This document shows positions 7,278 to 8,010 of a stretch of DNA of 8,010 nt, one piece after another. The first letter of the stretch is position 1. Each line of letters opens with the position of its first letter. The stretch is from UBA830 sp036339975. Lineage in GTDB: Bacteria > Pseudomonadota > Alphaproteobacteria > MPNO01 > UBA830. Made by a program: the position numbers and the translations under genes. The stretch lies in assembly GCA_036339975.1 (NCBI GenBank), contig JAYYZV010000115.1, forward strand, positions 1-8,010, written 5' to 3'. The notes under the pieces were generated by a model. It was not told the origin of the DNA and searched no databases. It worked only from the letters and a program-made list of their open reading frames with translations.

Positions 7278-7994
7278 CTATTCCTTTCCGTCTAGAAATT
7301 TTAGTACGGAGGGCAACATACGCTCGACAATTATGGCCACCCCCTTTTCGTTAGGATGCATGCCGTCTTTTTGGTTCAGCCCCCGCTCTGCAGCAACACC
7401 GTCCAGAAAGAATGGATAAAGCATTATTCCGTATTTACGGGCCAGATCAGTATAGAGCGTGCGGAAAGCCTCTGCGTACATTTTACCGAGGTTGGGAGCA
7501 GCGTACATACCTGCGAGCATCACTTTAATGCCGCGGGCCCTTAGCCGGACAATAATAGTTTCGAGATTTTTACGGGTCACCTCAGGATCCAAGGCACGCA
7601 GCATATCGTTAGCCCCCAATTCGACCAAGACATGGGTGGGGTCCGATGCAAGCGCCCAGTTGAGACGCGCCAGCCCACCCGCCGTAGTGTCTCCGGAAAC
7701 TCCGGCATTGATCACAGTGACGGCCGTGCCTCTAGCCCGTATCGCCGTCTCCAAAAGAACTGGAAATGCCTGATCCTGAGGCAGACCGTAGCCCGCGGTT
7801 AGGCTGTCACCCAGAACCACCAAGCGCGGGGCAGCGCTAGCTTGTGATACCGCTCCAACAATTAGGCCCGCAAAACCAGCAGCAATCCAACGTTTGAGAA
7901 CCCCCGTAAATAGATTATATCGTGGGTATTTTAGAATCCTGATTAAACACCCCACGGAAAATATGAGAGACGATAGCGATAATAAGGAAACCAT
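7278..7994 (-). CDS. tesA: Periplasmic SGNH arylesterase / thioesterase I, TesA-like
   Basis: A secreted SGNH-family hydrolase. TesA relatives cleave acyl-CoA thioesters, lysophospholipids and small aryl esters in the periplasm. Numbered from 7994, the four SGNH blocks are intact: GDSLTAGYG at 62-70 (nucleophile Ser64), GVSGDTTAGGLARL at 98-111 (oxyanion Gly), GAND at 127-130 (oxyanion Asn129), and DGMHPN at 210-215 (catalytic Asp210 and His213). A signal peptide with Lys-Arg followed by a hydrophobic core spans about 33-54 and ends in an ASA cleavage motif. The start is uncertain: the ATG at 7994 has GAGGAG 4 bases upstream but gives about 30 extra residues before the signal peptide. The GTG at 7955 is the only other usable in-frame start, and it lacks a ribosome site. 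No ATG, GTG or TTG lies immediately before the signal peptide. The gene is followed after 3 bases by the FIST gene. Confidence 0.92.
   Translation of the reverse strand: MVSLLSLSSLIFSVGCLIRILKYPRYNLFTGVLKRWIAAGFAGLIVGAVSQASAAPRLVVLGDSLTAGYGLPQDQAFPVLLETAIRARGTAVTVINAGVSGDTTAGGLARLNWALASDPTHVLVELGANDMLRALDPEVTRKNLETIIVRLRARGIKVMLAGMYAAPNLGKMYAEAFRTLYTDLARKYGIMLYPFFLDGVAAERGLNQKDGMHPNEKGVAIIVERMLPSVLKFLDGKE
7894..7921 (+). promoter_or_regulatory. Weak promoter candidate for the divergent right-edge gene
   Basis: TTGAGA (7894-7899) and TATATC (7916-7921) are spaced by 16 bases, resembling a sigma-70 promoter pointing right towards the reading frame at 7963/7993. The -10 half is poor (4 of 6). 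On the - strand the same A/T-rich patch reads TATAAT (7919-7914), but no matching -35 box lies at the right distance and it falls inside the tesA frame. Confidence 0.2.
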
Positions 7995-8010
7995 GGTTCT
8001 CCTCGAGGAT
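7963..8010 (+). CDS. Start of a divergent gene, possibly a YbbA-type ABC ATPase (cut by window edge)
   Basis: A + strand frame opens at the ATG at 7963 (preceded by a weak GGAA) or at the in-frame ATG at 7993 (preceded by AAGGA, spacing 4). It reads MRDDSDNKETMVLLED before the window ends. The VLLED piece resembles the first strand of many ABC ATPase domains. A YbbA-type ABC ATPase encoded head-to-head with tesA is a common arrangement in proteobacteria, and that is the main reason for this call. Only 16 codons are visible and no diagnostic motif is reached, so the identity is a guess and even its existence is unproven. If real, its start region overlaps the 5' end of the tesA frame on the opposite strand. 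Confidence 0.35.
   Translation, partial: MRDDSDNKETMVLLED
7989..7998. other. Perfect palindrome carrying ATG starts on both strands
   Basis: AACCATGGTT is identical on both strands, so it presents an ATG with the same four-base AACC spacer in each direction. A ribosome-site-like purine run precedes each ATG: AAGGA at 7984-7988 on the + strand and GAGGAG at 8004-7999 on the - strand. At most one of these two starts need be real, and the symmetry makes the tesA start hard to place from sequence alone. Confidence 0.5.

Noticed and set aside
6879..7295. A 138-codon + strand frame opposite FIST
   Set aside because: It is rich in His, Arg and Ile without domain features and lies wholly opposite conserved FIST segments.
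7914..7919. TATAAT box on the - strand as the tesA promoter
   Set aside because: It would start transcription downstream of both usable tesA start codons (7994 and 7955), and no -35 box lies at the proper distance. It is probably chance in an A/T-rich patch.
1..8010. A hidden novel defence, mobile or biosynthetic system
   Set aside because: Every sizeable frame with coding character belongs to a known family, and gaps are short. I saw no phage, transposon, toxin-antitoxin, CRISPR or retron-like features.

Overview
The window looks like an ordinary piece of chromosome from an alphaproteobacterium. The closest fit is the Rhodospirillales-like group, judged from the protein flavour of the MarR/GST pair and the compact yej operon. 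This is inference from remembered families, with no database search. Base composition is mixed and no integrase, transposase, IS end, CRISPR array, tRNA or rRNA is visible.

Left half, + strand (1-4127): the distal part of a yejABEF-type ABC importer operon. It holds the C-terminal end of the periplasmic peptide-binding protein (YejA-like, cut by the window edge), the two inner-membrane permeases YejB and YejE, and the double-ATPase YejF. YejB/YejE and YejE/YejF each overlap by 8 bases, so translation is probably coupled. Together they should capture short peptides in the periplasm and pump them in with ATP. In enterobacteria this system also admits microcin C-type peptides.

Middle (4128-5420): a MarR-family regulator on the - strand is divergent from a glutathione S-transferase-family gene on the + strand. 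Two inverted repeats lie in the shared upstream region and could be operators. The GST gene ends tail-to-tail with the next block.

Right half, - strand (5421-7994): reading leftwards come tesA (periplasmic SGNH esterase/thioesterase), a stand-alone FIST-domain protein 3 bases after it, and, after a 177-base gap, thpR (RNA 2',3'-cyclic phosphodiesterase). At the extreme right edge a + strand reading frame seems to begin that overlaps the tesA start. It may be the divergent YbbA-type ABC ATPase commonly found beside tesA, but only 16 codons are visible.

I found no convincing evidence of a new multi-gene system. The points most worth a second look are the shared start region around an AACCATGGTT palindrome at the right edge, the tesA-FIST coupling, and the possible MarR operators in front of the GST gene. 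No stretch over 300 bases lacks a gene. The gaps are 4128-4245, 4645-4787, 5388-5420 and 5967-6143.
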